The notes: generated by a model from the letters alone, not told the origin. Counted from the stretch's first letter, positions 32,138-41,786 are shown. The stretch is DNA of 64,000 nucleotides from JBBRDU01 sp038203615 (GCA_038203615.1 JBBRDU010000009.1:1-64000), one strand, 5' to 3'. Numbers and translations: made by a program.

Positions 32138-33021
32138 CCGTTTCGACCCTCCCGCGCCTCCGCCAGTTCAACCGCGAGATGGATCGCCGCAATCATGCTG
32201 TCGGGACGCGCCCGTCCTCGTCCGGCGATTTCGAAAGCCGTTCCGTGATCGGGACTGGTCCGTGGAAAGGGAAGACCCAGCGTGACATTCACACCGCTGT
32301 GAAAGGAATGGAGCTTCAACGGAATGAGAGCCTGATCGTGATACATGCAGAGCACGGCGTCGAACTCACCGACGGCGGCGCGGTGAAACACCGTATCGGA
32401 AGAAACGGGACCCTGGAACGTCGCCGTGGTGCCGGCCGCTTCCGATAATTGGGCGATGGCGGGTGCGATGATCTCGATTTCTTCGCGCCCAATTTTGCCT
32501 GACTCGCCGGCGTGTGGATTTAAACCGGCGACCGCGATCCTAGGCGGTTCAGGGGAACGCAACATCAGGAAATCCTGGAGAAGCCGGCCAACGCGAACGA
32601 TCTCCGATTGCCCGAGAGCCTCCGCCACCTCGCGCAATGGGATATGTATGGTGACGAGCGCGACGGTCAGGCTGCCTCCGGTCAGTAGCATGGCGAAGTT
32701 CTGGATCCCGCAACGCTCGGCAAAAAATTCCGTCTGACCCGGAAACTTGAAACCGACGTCGTAGAGCCCGGCCTTGTGGACGGGACCCGTCACGATGGCA
32801 TCGAGTTCGCCGCGTCGGGCCAGGGTGACAGCTTCTTCCAAGGCGGCGGCGGCGGCCCGGGCGGTGTCTGGCGAGGGCTGACCCGCCACGCCGTCAAAAT
32901 CTCGCCCAATGATCTGGTACTCGGCTTTGGAGGGGAGATCTTTGGAATCGAGAGCGGCGCGGATGATTTCGGGGCCGATACCAGCAGGATCGCCCAATGT
33001 AATTCCGACGCGCAACGGCAT
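32134..33021 (-). CDS. pdxA: 4-hydroxythreonine-4-phosphate dehydrogenase
   Basis: From ATG 33021 (MPLRVGITLGDPAGIGPEII) the protein has 295 residues and the PdxA features: IVTGPVHKAGL, GQTEFFAE, TIHIPLREVAEAL, the metal ligands in GLNPHAGESGKIGREE, GPVSSDTVFH, and CMYHDQALIPLKLHSFHSGVNVTLGLPFPRTSPDHGTAF. It oxidises 4-phosphohydroxy-L-threonine in pyridoxal phosphate synthesis. It is slightly short but complete. The open frame upstream (to 33072) is not needed because the family begins at this Met. The stop overlaps the DUF2238 remnant. Confidence 0.93.
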   Translation of the reverse strand: MPLRVGITLGDPAGIGPEIIRAALDSKDLPSKAEYQIIGRDFDGVAGQPSPDTARAAAAALEEAVTLARRGELDAIVTGPVHKAGLYDVGFKFPGQTEFFAERCGIQNFAMLLTGGSLTVALVTIHIPLREVAEALGQSEIVRVGRLLQDFLMLRSPEPPRIAVAGLNPHAGESGKIGREEIEIIAPAIAQLSEAAGTTATFQGPVSSDTVFHRAAVGEFDAVLCMYHDQALIPLKLHSFHSGVNVTLGLPFPRTSPDHGTAFEIAGRGRARPDSMIAAIHLAVELAEAREGRNG

Positions 33022-33059
33022 GGCGCATTGTCCGCAAGGGGTCGCCGGAGAGCAAGCGT

Positions 33060-33172
33060 GTGGTGGGGACACCGCGCTGCGGCGTCCGCTCCGCGCGTGG
33101 CTTTCGCAGACGAGTGTTCCCCAGGAAGGGCCACATCCGCGGAGTGGACGGCGCAGCGCGCCGTCTCTACCG
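33060..33172. repeat. REP doublet of the GTAGGGACGCC family
   Basis: GTGGGGACACCGCGCTGCGG followed by CGTCCGCTCCGCG and, inverted, CGCGGAGTGGACGGCGCAGC followed by GCGCCGTCTCTACC. It fills the gap between pdxA and the SurA-like gene. The left head is GTGG instead of GTAG, the other tetranucleotide accepted in REP elements. Confidence 0.8.
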
Positions 33173-33186
33173 ATAAGTGGTGGCGC

Positions 33187-34170
33187 TTAGAAAGTGCGGA
33201 TGTAGGCTTTGGAGCGCAGACTGGCGATCCACTTCTCCTGCAAGGCTTGCGCTTCCAGCTGCAGCAGTTTCTTCTCGATTTCGTCGCGCACGGAAGCGAG
33301 CGATCGGGTGGCGCCGCCCTTTCTCTCCTCGACCTTCAGGATGTAATAATTGCCGCTGAATTCGACAATGTTGCTGACCCGTTTGGCTGGAAGATTAAAT
33401 GCCACCTTCTCCAACGGCGGAGCGAGCGTCTTCCGCTCAATCCAGCCCCAGTCGCCTCCCAGATCGCGCGAACTGTCTTCCGAATAAATCTGGGCCATTC
33501 GGTCGAACTCGGCGCCCCCGGCCAGCTTTTTCAGAATTTCCTCGGCCATCGCTTTTTGGGCGGTCGCGTTGCCGTCGCTGGAGTGCGCCGGGATCATAAT
33601 CATGCGAAGTTTCACCTGCTCCTTGGCCGTGAACTCCTCGCGGTGCGCATTGTAATAATCCTCAATCTTGGAAGGGGCGGCGACCACATCGCGTTTCACA
33701 TTCCTGGTGCGCATGGCCTGCACGATCATGCGTTCGCTCTCCATTCGCTTGAATTCGCCCAGCGTATAATTCTGAGCCTCCAGCGTTTTAATAAATGTGT
33801 TCCGATCGCCCCCGAAATTCTCGTTGATGATCTCGTGCATCCGTTGATCGATGTAATGATCGGGGATCTGGTAATTCTCTTTCTTGAAGGCTTGGATGAT
33901 CAACTGGCGATCGATCAAATCCTTGAGCGCGAGCTCGCGGATTTCCCTCACTTTTTTGACCAGTTCCTCGCCGGTGAACTGAGAACGCAGCTGCTTTTCG
34001 CGCGGGATGACCAGAGAACGCACCTGCGAATAGGTGATGATGTCACCGTTCACGACCGCGGCGATGCCATCGATGACCTCGGGGGTCTGGCCATAGGCGG
34101 CGAAACAGAGGGGGGAGAGCGGTAAGATGACCGCGCTGACGAATATTAAAAAAAGAAGACGAAAGTTCAT
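33187..34170 (-). CDS. SurA-like periplasmic peptidyl-prolyl isomerase (one parvulin domain)
   Basis: A 327-residue protein with a signal peptide (residues 1-27, ending CFAAYGQ). The SurA N-domain follows (VIDGIAAVVNGDIITYSQV, LKDLIDRQLIIQAFKKENYQIPDHYIDQRM), then a parvulin domain around residues 185-285 (RMIMIPAHSS, FDRMAQIYSEDSSRDLGGDWGWIERKTLAPPLEKVAFNLPAKRVSNIVEFSGNYYILKVEER). It would chaperone outer-membrane proteins in the periplasm. It has a single parvulin domain where E. coli SurA has two. It is 4 bp from mfd on the same strand. Confidence 0.87.
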   Translation of the reverse strand: MNFRLLFLIFVSAVILPLSPLCFAAYGQTPEVIDGIAAVVNGDIITYSQVRSLVIPREKQLRSQFTGEELVKKVREIRELALKDLIDRQLIIQAFKKENYQIPDHYIDQRMHEIINENFGGDRNTFIKTLEAQNYTLGEFKRMESERMIVQAMRTRNVKRDVVAAPSKIEDYYNAHREEFTAKEQVKLRMIMIPAHSSDGNATAQKAMAEEILKKLAGGAEFDRMAQIYSEDSSRDLGGDWGWIERKTLAPPLEKVAFNLPAKRVSNIVEFSGNYYILKVEERKGGATRSLASVRDEIEKKLLQLEAQALQEKWIASLRSKAYIRTF

Positions 34171-34174
34171 TTGG

Positions 34175-37100
34175 CTACAATGTCCTGATCAGACGCAGTA
34201 CCTCGGCAAGCTGTTCGATTCTAGGTGCAACTAAACGAGGGAACTTGCCACCTACAAGTATAAAATCCCCTCGCCGGGTCAGCATCATCTTGCCCTCCCG
34301 AACCTCGATACGAGCCAGATTCGCTTTGGCGGCGGCGAGCTTGATTTCGGTCAGAAGGAACAAATTGTCAATGGCGACCGGCGCTTTTCCGAAGCGGTCC
34401 CGCCAATCCCGCCGCAGGCTGTGCAGCTGCTCGTGCGTGGTGATCTCGGCCAGGCTGCGGTAGGCCTGGATGCGCAGGATCGTGTCATTAATATAGGTCG
34501 TCGGGATGTAAGCTGGGAGCCGTTCGGCCCCGCCGCTGGCCGCGTCTGCCGCTTCGTTCGTGGCCACGAAATCAAGGCGCACATCCACCTCGAGCCGGAA
34601 ACGCGCCTTCTCGCCTTTCAACTGCGCCACCGCCTGCTTGAGCAACTGGCAATAGAGATCAAAACCGACCGCCGCGATGTGCCCACTCTGGGCCGTCCCG
34701 AGGATGCTGCCGGCACCGCGAATTTCCAAGTCGCGCATGGCGATGCGGAAACCGGCCCCGAGCGAACTGTATTGTTTGATGGCGTTGATTCGTTTGCGGG
34801 CGGCGCCCACCGACATCATTTCGCGGGGCAGCAAAAGATAGGCATAGGCCTTGTGCTCAGCCCGCCCCACCCGGCCGCGCAATTGATAAAGGTCGGCCAG
34901 GCCGAATCGATCGGCCCGATCGATGATGATCGTGTTGGCGTTGGGGATATCGAGCCCGCTCTCAATGATCGTGGTGCAGACCAGGACGTCGATCTTTCCG
35001 GCCACGAATCTTTCCATGACCGCTTCGAGTTCATCTGCATCCATTTGGCCATGGCCAATGTCGATGCGCGCGCCCGGGCACAGATCGGCAATCTTGTCCC
35101 GCACGCGTTGGATGCTCTGGACCCGGTTATGCAGGAAGAAAACCTGCCCCTGTCGCTCCAATTCGCGGTTGATGGAGTCGCGGATGATTCGCTCGTCGTA
35201 TCCGCAGACCACTGTCTCGACCGGCAAACGGTTGAGCGGCGGCGTCTCGATGGTGGACATGTCTTTCACGCCCACGAGCGACAAGTACAAGGTTCGCGGA
35301 ATGGGCGTGGCCGAGAGAGTGAGAACGTCGACCAACTTGAACAATTCCTTGAACTTCTCTTTATGCACGACGCCGAAACGCTGTTCCTCGTCGATAATCA
35401 CCAGCCCCAGGTCCTTGAAGAGGACGTCTCCGGAAATGATGCGGTGGGTCCCGATGACGATGTCCACTCCGCCTTCCCGCAGTAACTTAAGGATCTTGCG
35501 TTGCTCGCCCTGAGATCGGAATCGGCTGAGCATCTCGATGCGCACCGGGTAATCGAGCATGCGCTGGCGAAACGTGTCGAAATGCTGCTGGGCCAAGACG
35601 GTGGTGGGAGCGAGCATGGCGACCTGCTTGCCTTCCATGACGGCCTTGAAGGCGGCGCGGATGGCCACCTCGGTCTTGCCGAAACCGACATCGCCGCAAA
35701 TCAGGCGATCCATGGAGCGCGATCGTTCCATGTCGATCTTGGTGTCGATGATGGCTTTCATCTGGTCCGGCGTTTCGCGAAAAGGAAACGAATGCTCGAA
35801 TTCGACCTGCCATTTCGTGTCCGGTTTGAAGGCGTGGCCCTCTTGCGTCTCGCGTTCCGCCTGGAGCGATAACATTTTGCCGGCGTAATCAAAGATGGAG
35901 GCGGCGGCCGTTCGCTTGGCCCGGGCCCAGCGGGCGTCGGCCAGCGAGCTGAGTGGCGGATTTTTTTTGCCGACCCCGACGTAGCGAGAGACGAGGTAGG
36001 CTTGCTCGAGCGGCACGTAAAGTTTTGCGTCGTCCGCGAACTCCAGCGCCAGCACTTCCTTTTCCGCGACTGGTTTCTCGGGAGCTCGAGCGGGGGCGTC
36101 GCCGGTGGGTGAGAGGGCTGGCCTTTCTTCCGCGCTGCCGGCGCGCTCCGAGGTGGGCAGCCGGATAAGACCAAGAAAGCGCCCCACCCCATGCTCGAGG
36201 TGGACCACAAAATCGCCTTCGTGCAGCTCGCTGAAATCGATCTGGGTGCGGTTCCGCGCCAGGCGATCCCGCCGTTGCAGCCGGCGCACGGCATGCGGCG
36301 CAAATCGTCCGAACAGTTCGGCCGCCGACAGCACGACCAGGTTGGCCGCGGGAAAACAAAAGCCGCGTGACAGGGTACCTTCCACCAAATCGACGCCTTC
36401 CAAGACGGAGGAATTGCCCAGGATCTCGCGGAAACGTTCGATCTCTCCTTCGGTTTGAAAATAGATGACGATGCGGGCCTGGTGCCGCCGCCATTCCTGC
36501 AAACGCGCCACGAACTGGGTGCGCTTCGCCTCGGCCAGCATGAAATCGCCGACCGCAAAGTCGCCCACGGCGCAATCCTGGAAAGCGCCGCTGAAATCTT
36601 CCGGTCCTGGCTCGATCCAACCTTCGCTGAGAGCGATGTGCGGATAAGCCGCGCCGGGCGAGGGTTCGATTTCCACAATGACGTGATCGGGCGCAATGTA
36701 GTCGCGGATCTGGCTGGCCTGCTCGTCCGGCGCGCCGAGCAGGATCTCTATGCTGGCGAGATCGCGCACGGAAGTCTGCGTGTCGACGTCGAACTCGCGC
36801 AGGGATTCAATATCGTCGCCAAAAAATTCGATCCGAATCGGCAACTGCGATGGCCAGGAATACAGATCCACGATCCCGCCTCGAACGGCGAAATGGCCGC
36901 GGGTGTTGACCTGCGACACCCGCTGATATCCGGCGCTGCCCAGTTTTGCCAATAAGTCTTCCATGCCGGCGCGCCGCCCGCGATGGAGCGAGAGCGAGGC
37001 GGAGCGAAGGCTCCCTGCTTTGGGAGCGGGTTGTCCGAGGCTGGCCCGCGTGGTCACGATGACATGAACACCGCCGGGCCGATCGATCTTGGCGAGCAAA

Positions 37101-37417
37101 GCCAGTCGCTCGGCCGTGATCTCGGGGTCGGGCAGAACGTTCTCGACCGCGGCGAATTCCGCTTCGGGCAAGAAGTCGGCCGACGGGAGCCAATTCACCA
37201 GGGTCTCGTAGAACGATTCCTGGGAGCGAACGCTGGGACAAAGCACCCAGATCGGTTTCTCGATCGCCCGGGCGAGAGCAGCGAGAAGGAAAGGTTGAGC
37301 GGAATCGATGACGTGCGAAAAAGGGACGGGCCAAACGCCTGCGTTGGCCTGACCCAACTTGGCCGCGATGGGCGCGGCTTGCGCGGCGAGCGTGAGCAAA
37401 TCCCTGTTCTTCTCCAC
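34175..37417 (-). CDS. mfd: Transcription-repair coupling factor Mfd
   Basis: A 1080-residue SF2 translocase. The UvrB-homology region comes first (YQRVSQVNTRGHFAVRGGIVDLYSW), then the RNA polymerase interaction domain (FSELHEGDFVVHLEHGVGRFLGL), interrupted by a Pro/Ala-rich linker near residues 430-455. The helicase core has FRETPDQMKAIIDTKIDME, Walker A DVGFGKTEVA, Walker B IIDEEQRFGV, SATPIPRTL, and the TRG motif with LYQLRGRVGR. The C-terminal D7 domain follows (YIPTTYINDTILRIQAYRSLA). Mfd pushes stalled RNA polymerase off damaged DNA and recruits UvrA. Confidence 0.96.
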   Translation of the reverse strand: MEKNRDLLTLAAQAAPIAAKLGQANAGVWPVPFSHVIDSAQPFLLAALARAIEKPIWVLCPSVRSQESFYETLVNWLPSADFLPEAEFAAVENVLPDPEITAERLALLAKIDRPGGVHVIVTTRASLGQPAPKAGSLRSASLSLHRGRRAGMEDLLAKLGSAGYQRVSQVNTRGHFAVRGGIVDLYSWPSQLPIRIEFFGDDIESLREFDVDTQTSVRDLASIEILLGAPDEQASQIRDYIAPDHVIVEIEPSPGAAYPHIALSEGWIEPGPEDFSGAFQDCAVGDFAVGDFMLAEAKRTQFVARLQEWRRHQARIVIYFQTEGEIERFREILGNSSVLEGVDLVEGTLSRGFCFPAANLVVLSAAELFGRFAPHAVRRLQRRDRLARNRTQIDFSELHEGDFVVHLEHGVGRFLGLIRLPTSERAGSAEERPALSPTGDAPARAPEKPVAEKEVLALEFADDAKLYVPLEQAYLVSRYVGVGKKNPPLSSLADARWARAKRTAAASIFDYAGKMLSLQAERETQEGHAFKPDTKWQVEFEHSFPFRETPDQMKAIIDTKIDMERSRSMDRLICGDVGFGKTEVAIRAAFKAVMEGKQVAMLAPTTVLAQQHFDTFRQRMLDYPVRIEMLSRFRSQGEQRKILKLLREGGVDIVIGTHRIISGDVLFKDLGLVIIDEEQRFGVVHKEKFKELFKLVDVLTLSATPIPRTLYLSLVGVKDMSTIETPPLNRLPVETVVCGYDERIIRDSINRELERQGQVFFLHNRVQSIQRVRDKIADLCPGARIDIGHGQMDADELEAVMERFVAGKIDVLVCTTIIESGLDIPNANTIIIDRADRFGLADLYQLRGRVGRAEHKAYAYLLLPREMMSVGAARKRINAIKQYSSLGAGFRIAMRDLEIRGAGSILGTAQSGHIAAVGFDLYCQLLKQAVAQLKGEKARFRLEVDVRLDFVATNEAADAASGGAERLPAYIPTTYINDTILRIQAYRSLAEITTHEQLHSLRRDWRDRFGKAPVAIDNLFLLTEIKLAAAKANLARIEVREGKMMLTRRGDFILVGGKFPRLVAPRIEQLAEVLRLIRTL

Positions 37418-37483
37418 CGCAGATGGTCCGCTGAAACTAGCCGGAGTTCAAAAGATGGATGAGCGCGGCGCTGATCCCTGATG

Positions 37484-37508
37484 GTAGCGGTGGTCTATAA
37501 CCGTCGCT
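37484..37508. repeat. Single REP, family 2 (matches the RAYT at 62.7-63.2 kb)
   Basis: GTAGCGGTGGTCTATAACCG with TCGCTCC is a diverged copy of the GTAGCGGCGGTCTATGACCG element flanking the second RAYT remnant. It lies between mfd and the L,D-transpeptidase gene. Confidence 0.65.
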
Positions 37509-37534
37509 CCAGGACGCAAGGAGGGTCCGGCCTG

Positions 37535-38149
37535 CTAGTTTACAATCGCGACCGGCGTTCCGGTCGAGACGGCCTTGAAGAAGTTTTCGGCCATAAATTC
37601 CGGCATGCGAATGCAACCATGCGAAGCGGGATATCCGGGAAGGTAACCGGCATGCATGCCGACACCGCCGGTAATGCGCATGAAGAACGGCATGGGGGCG
37701 CCTTTATAGCGCGCTCCTGGCGGCTTTTTGTCTTTTTCCACGTCCACGTTCGGCATAACCACGTTGCCGGCGTCGTCCACATAATCGCCGTACCTGGTCG
37801 AGACATGGTTCAAATCTTTTTGAATGATGCTGTAATGGCCGACCGGCGTATTCAAACCCTCGCGGCCGGTGGAAAGCTGCGAAATGCCGACCAGCATGTT
37901 GTTCTTGTAGAAATAGGCGCGCTGTTCAGAGAGGCTGATTTTGACGGTTGGTTTGCCGCCGATGTTATCGCCGTCCCAATAGGAAATGGAGTCGCGGGGC
38001 GCTCCGCTGGTCGGGGCATTGCCATAGACGCCACCCAGATACTGCGTTTGGGTGGAAAACCGCGGATCGTTCTCTTCACAGCTGGTCAGGAAGAGCGCGG
38101 CGCTGGCGAAAACGGAGAGGGGAAGAAGGCGATAAATAGGTCGAAACAT
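37535..38149 (-). CDS. L,D-transpeptidase (YkuD) lipoprotein
   Basis: The 204-residue precursor begins with a lipoprotein signal (FASAALFLTSCEEN, Cys24). The YkuD domain follows: TVKISLSEQRAYFYKNN, STGREGLNTPVGHYSI, and the catalytic motif MHAGYLPGYPASHGCIRMP with the active-site Cys preceded by SHG. Such enzymes form 3-3 peptidoglycan cross-links or attach lipoproteins in the periplasm. No peptidoglycan-binding module is fused. Confidence 0.9.
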   Translation of the reverse strand: MFRPIYRLLPLSVFASAALFLTSCEENDPRFSTQTQYLGGVYGNAPTSGAPRDSISYWDGDNIGGKPTVKISLSEQRAYFYKNNMLVGISQLSTGREGLNTPVGHYSIIQKDLNHVSTRYGDYVDDAGNVVMPNVDVEKDKKPPGARYKGAPMPFFMRITGGVGMHAGYLPGYPASHGCIRMPEFMAENFFKAVSTGTPVAIVN

Positions 38150-38359
38150 ATGAAACTTTTCCGGACGAACCTTTCCGCGTATTAGCCGGGAAAGTCAAGA
38201 AACCGGCGGAGCGAAGGTCGCGCTGGTCGCGGGAAACCGGTGCGGGTCGGATGAGTTTCGCCGAAGCTCGACTCCCGGTGAAGTCTCCCCGGCTTGAATT
38301 GTGCTCGGCCTAAGGCAGAGTTCCGGCCTTCGCTTTTTGGCCCGTTTTCTTCCCTCATC

Positions 38360-38701
38360 ATGCCCACCTACGAGTATCACTGCGACAAATGCGGAAAGAA
38401 CTTTGACGTATTCCAGTCGATGCGGGACGAATCGTTCAAGGAGTGTCCCAAGGAGCTGTGCCGCCAGGCCAAATGGGGGCATGGAAAGGTGAAGCGCCTG
38501 CTTGGGACAGGGGCAGGCCTTATTTTCAAGGGTTCCGGCTTCTATATCACGGATTACCGCAGTTCCTCCTATAAAGAGGGGGCGAAAAAAGAGGCCCCGC
38601 CCACCCCGGATTCGGACAGCAAGAAAGAGTCCGGCACAAAAGACGCTGTTAGCAACAATCCGCCGGCCAAAAGCGCCGACTCCAAGCCGAAAAAGAATTA
38701 G
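38360..38701 (+). CDS. FmdB-family zinc ribbon protein
   Basis: From ATG 38360 the 113-residue protein starts MPTYEYHCDKCGKNFDVFQSM, the FmdB-type zinc ribbon (Cys8, Cys11 and a second pair CPKELC). GLIFKGSGFYITDYR follows, as in the family, and the tail is charged Lys/Ser/Pro-rich. These small proteins are proposed regulators, but function is unproven. The neighbour 4 bp downstream also begins with a zinc ribbon. Confidence 0.87.
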   Translation: MPTYEYHCDKCGKNFDVFQSMRDESFKECPKELCRQAKWGHGKVKRLLGTGAGLIFKGSGFYITDYRSSSYKEGAKKEAPPTPDSDSKKESGTKDAVSNNPPAKSADSKPKKN

Positions 38702-38705
38702 CTGC

Positions 38706-39449
38706 ATGACCAGTACAACGATGACGACCGTGGTTTGCGCCGAATGCCACCACGAGAACGAGCCTGAACGGATTTACTGTCATGACTGCGGGGCGCGCCT
38801 CGACCGCTCGGCCGTCAAGGTCCGCAAGGAGAATGTGCAGGATGCGCAAAAGCGGGTGAAGAAACTTTTCGATCCAACCCGTGCTCGCATCCGTGTCCTC
38901 TTTTTCAAAATCAGCAAGGTGCTTCTCGGCTCCTGTGCGGTGGCCGCGTTCGTCCAAATGATCCTGCCTCCGGATGTCCCGGCTCCGGTCAAGTCCATGA
39001 TGCTCGCCTCTCAAATCCGCCTGGACTTGGAGAGCGCCACTACCCGGCATCAGCCGGCGGAACTGCGCTACACCGATGAGCAGGTGAACGTCTTCCTCGC
39101 CTACACCCTGAAAACGAAACAGAAATCGCTGGATCAACCACTGCTCGACTTCAAGCGTGCGGTGGTCGCCTTCCAGGAACACATGTGCTCGATCACGATG
39201 GAGCGTTCGCTTTTCGGATATTCGCTTTATACCACGATCAGCGTTGCACCCTCTGTGACGGGCGGGAAGATTGCGGTCACGAACAAAGGCGGCAGCATCG
39301 GGCGCTTACCCATTCATCCGCAAATCGCGCAATACATGGGCGTGCTCTTCGACGACTTATGGAGTGCGCTGGATCGCGAAACGAAATTGGTCGCGAAAAT
39401 GAAAGTGATCGAGTTTCACGACAAAGCGGTCGCCCTGACCGCCCCGTAG
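38706..39449 (+). CDS. Hypothetical membrane-anchored protein with N-terminal zinc ribbon
   Basis: From ATG 38706 the protein has 247 residues. VCAECHHENEPERIYCHDCGARLD gives two CxxC pairs of a zinc ribbon, followed by a basic stretch, one transmembrane helix (VLLGSCAVAAFVQMILPP) and a soluble C-terminal domain of about 160 residues (RYTDEQVNVFLAYTLK, MERSLFGYSLYTTISV, KVIEFHDKAVALTAP). The topology suggests a cytoplasmic ribbon and an extracytoplasmic domain. No named family is recognised. The frame upstream of this ATG overlaps the FmdB gene and is not credible. Confidence 0.75.
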   Translation: MTSTTMTTVVCAECHHENEPERIYCHDCGARLDRSAVKVRKENVQDAQKRVKKLFDPTRARIRVLFFKISKVLLGSCAVAAFVQMILPPDVPAPVKSMMLASQIRLDLESATTRHQPAELRYTDEQVNVFLAYTLKTKQKSLDQPLLDFKRAVVAFQEHMCSITMERSLFGYSLYTTISVAPSVTGGKIAVTNKGGSIGRLPIHPQIAQYMGVLFDDLWSALDRETKLVAKMKVIEFHDKAVALTAP

Positions 39450-39467
39450 GAAGCGGAAGCCCGCGTT

Positions 39468-40181
39468 TCAGCGCAGGCCCATCGCCTCGAGTAACTGCGG
39501 GCTCACTTTCCCGTCCACCCGCAGATGATGGCTGCGTTGATAGGCGCGGATGGCGTAGTAGGTGCGGGAACCAAGGGCGCCGTCGAGCGAGCCCTGGTAA
39601 AAACCGTCGCGCGCGAGCCGGCGTTGGACCTCCCGCACAGGTGAATCTTGCGAGCTGGCGCCAGCATTGCCGGAGGCCTGCTCTGTGTCGTCGCCAGGAG
39701 CTCCTTGGTAGACCGGCGGACCGTAGGAGGAATCCGTCTCGTCGGTGTAAGCGGCTGGGTAGACTCCGTAGGGGTAGGAGGAATCGTAGTAGGAATACGG
39801 GAGATACCACGGGTAACCGAAGCTCCCGATGAAGATGATGCGGTTTCCGCAATGACGACCTCTCCGAAAGCCGTTCCGGTTTGCTTTCCACCGCAGGCTT
39901 CCATTCCCAACCCAGCGCGGGTGGGCGTTCCGATTGATATTCCCGCTCCAGCGGACAGGCTGGCCATTCCGAGGCGCATTAATCCGGTAAACACCAGGGG
40001 AATTGCGTGACACGCTGGCAGGATTCCAACGGCGATCGGTGCCACCGGAAAAGTGAGCCGCAGGACGGGCGAACCCAGGGGCAGGAGCAGACGGGTGCCC
40101 GTGAGAGCCGGCCAGGATCATCGGGGTGTGGCAAAGGGCAACGAGACTACAGATGAGCACTCCAGAGCGATGTGCATTCAT
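39468..40181 (-). CDS. Exported protein with peptidoglycan-binding domain
   Basis: A 237-residue protein with a signal peptide (LICSLVALCHTPMILAG), a long low-complexity region rich in Asn, Arg, Tyr and Pro (including PWYLPYSYYDSSYPYGVYP), and a C-terminal PG_binding_1-like domain: VREVQRRLARDGFYQGSLDGALGSRTYYAIRAYQRSHHLRVDGKVSPQLLEAMGL. The binding domain probably anchors it to the cell wall. The rest is not assignable. Confidence 0.8.
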   Translation of the reverse strand: MNAHRSGVLICSLVALCHTPMILAGSHGHPSAPAPGFARPAAHFSGGTDRRWNPASVSRNSPGVYRINAPRNGQPVRWSGNINRNAHPRWVGNGSLRWKANRNGFRRGRHCGNRIIFIGSFGYPWYLPYSYYDSSYPYGVYPAAYTDETDSSYGPPVYQGAPGDDTEQASGNAGASSQDSPVREVQRRLARDGFYQGSLDGALGSRTYYAIRAYQRSHHLRVDGKVSPQLLEAMGLR

Positions 40182-40475
40182 AATAAAGAGCGTTCTATCG
40201 GATGGAACCGGACAAAGCGAGCGCGGTTTCGACCTGGGTCGGATCGAGGATGGCTGCGCCTAACATCCAATGCCAATGCTGCAGCCATGGTGCTCTGCCT
40301 GCCACGCCGTCGCGGCGCGACGACGGGTCGCTGGGTTCTCGCGCACCCACGCCCCGACAGCCTCCACGCGCCAAAGCGCTTCGTCGGCGGCGCGAGCGGG
40401 TCGGCTACAGCGCCCCGTGCTTTCAGGCTCGAACCGGGAGCGGTCTTTCCCTTAGGGTCGATCACGCCATTCCGA

Positions 40476-41786
40476 ATGAAGACAATATGGCCATGGATTG
40501 CCCCCGTTCTCGGTCTCCCTCTTTTGCTGACAGCCATGGCCGAAGCGGCTCCGGCCGAGCGCAGCATTAGTCCGTCGCGGCAGTTTATTATTTATGGCCC
40601 CAATGTTCCGTTACGCGGTGCCATGGGCGATCTGGCCGAACGAACCAAGTCCAGCCTCCTCCGCATCCTGCAAAAGCACGACGACTGGAGAACCCCTATT
40701 ATTCTAAACCTGCGGTTCCGGCAGGCGAACGTGCCGGAGATGCCGGCGTCGCAACTTCATCTCAGCCAGACCGGCATCGGTTTGAAGTTACAACTGGATC
40801 TCACCCTCCCGGCCAGCGTCGATCCGACCGCCATCCAGCGCGATCTGCTGCGCGCCATTCTGATAGAGCTGGTTTATCGGGATCATCCCGAGACTCCGGC
40901 AGGCACTTTGTATGCAGAGGTGCCGCCGTGGTTGATCGAGGGCGTGCTGTGCCGGGGTTCAGGTGAGCAGAGGCAAACGTTGAACGACCTGCTCACGGCC
41001 GCGGCGGAATCGAATAATATTATTTCGCTGCAGAATTTTGTCGGACTCAAGCCGGAACAACTCGACGCGCAGGCACGATTGCTTTACCGGGCCTACGCTG
41101 CCGCTCTTCTTCAATTTCTGCTCGATCAGCCCGCCGGCTCTGCGCGCCTGGCGGCTTACATCGAAAGTTTGTCCCGCGCCTCGAACGATCCGTTGGCCGA
41201 CCTGAGGTCGCAATTTCCGGGGCTGGGACCGGCCGACGCGCTCGAAGGTTTGTGGAAGTCGGCGGTGAGTCGATTCGCGGCCACGGCCAAATATGAGTTT
41301 CTGCTGAGCTTTAAAGAAACGCAGAGTCAGCTCGACCAGTTGTTGCGCAACCCGATTCCGAATTCGAGTAACCGCGGCAAGGCCTTGGAATTGGAAAAGT
41401 TGGGTCAGACCAAGCCGACGGCCCTGCAAGTCCTGGCCCTGCGATCGCTCAGCCAGAATCTTCTCCTGCTCGCCACCTCCGCGCACCCGCTCCTGCGCCC
41501 TGTCGTCGTGGAATACCAGGAAATCGCGCAGGTCCTGGCTGGACGCAAAAATGCGAAAATTCCCCGGCGGCTGGAAATGGTCAAGGCGATCCGGGCCCGG
41601 ATTGCCAATCGCATGACGGAGATGGATGATTTTATGAACTGGTTCGAGGCCACGCAATTGCCCACGGAGAGCGGCGCATTCACCGATTACCTGAAAGCGG
41701 CCGGGGAAAAGATGGAGCCGGAAAGACGACGGCACGATGCCTTGTCCGTTTACCTCGACGCGGTCGAGGCGCAGTTTCGCGACTGA
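40476..41786 (+). CDS. Exported hypothetical protein with peptidase-MA-like segment lacking HExxH
   Basis: From ATG 40476 the product has 436 residues with a signal peptide (WIAPVLGLPLLLTAMAEA). Residues about 125-160 (LLRAILIELVYRDHPETPAG, then VPPWLIEGVLCRGSG) resemble the HE-L-H plus PxWLxEG segment of gluzincin peptidase-MA domains. The HExxH zinc motif is replaced by IELVY, so it is likely a non-catalytic relative. A helical C-terminal half follows. The upstream open frame back to 40053 is rejected because it runs antisense through the preceding gene. Confidence 0.65.
   Translation: MKTIWPWIAPVLGLPLLLTAMAEAAPAERSISPSRQFIIYGPNVPLRGAMGDLAERTKSSLLRILQKHDDWRTPIILNLRFRQANVPEMPASQLHLSQTGIGLKLQLDLTLPASVDPTAIQRDLLRAILIELVYRDHPETPAGTLYAEVPPWLIEGVLCRGSGEQRQTLNDLLTAAAESNNIISLQNFVGLKPEQLDAQARLLYRAYAAALLQFLLDQPAGSARLAAYIESLSRASNDPLADLRSQFPGLGPADALEGLWKSAVSRFAATAKYEFLLSFKETQSQLDQLLRNPIPNSSNRGKALELEKLGQTKPTALQVLALRSLSQNLLLLATSAHPLLRPVVVEYQEIAQVLAGRKNAKIPRRLEMVKAIRARIANRMTEMDDFMNWFEATQLPTESGAFTDYLKAAGEKMEPERRRHDALSVYLDAVEAQFRD

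Noticed and set aside
38502..38705. Upstream extension of the zinc ribbon protein at 38706
   Set aside because: It overlaps the FmdB gene in another frame and is highly basic shadow sequence.
40053..40475. Upstream extension of the exported protein at 40476
   Set aside because: It lies antisense to the peptidoglycan-binding gene's 5' end, and a good signal peptide begins at ATG 40476.
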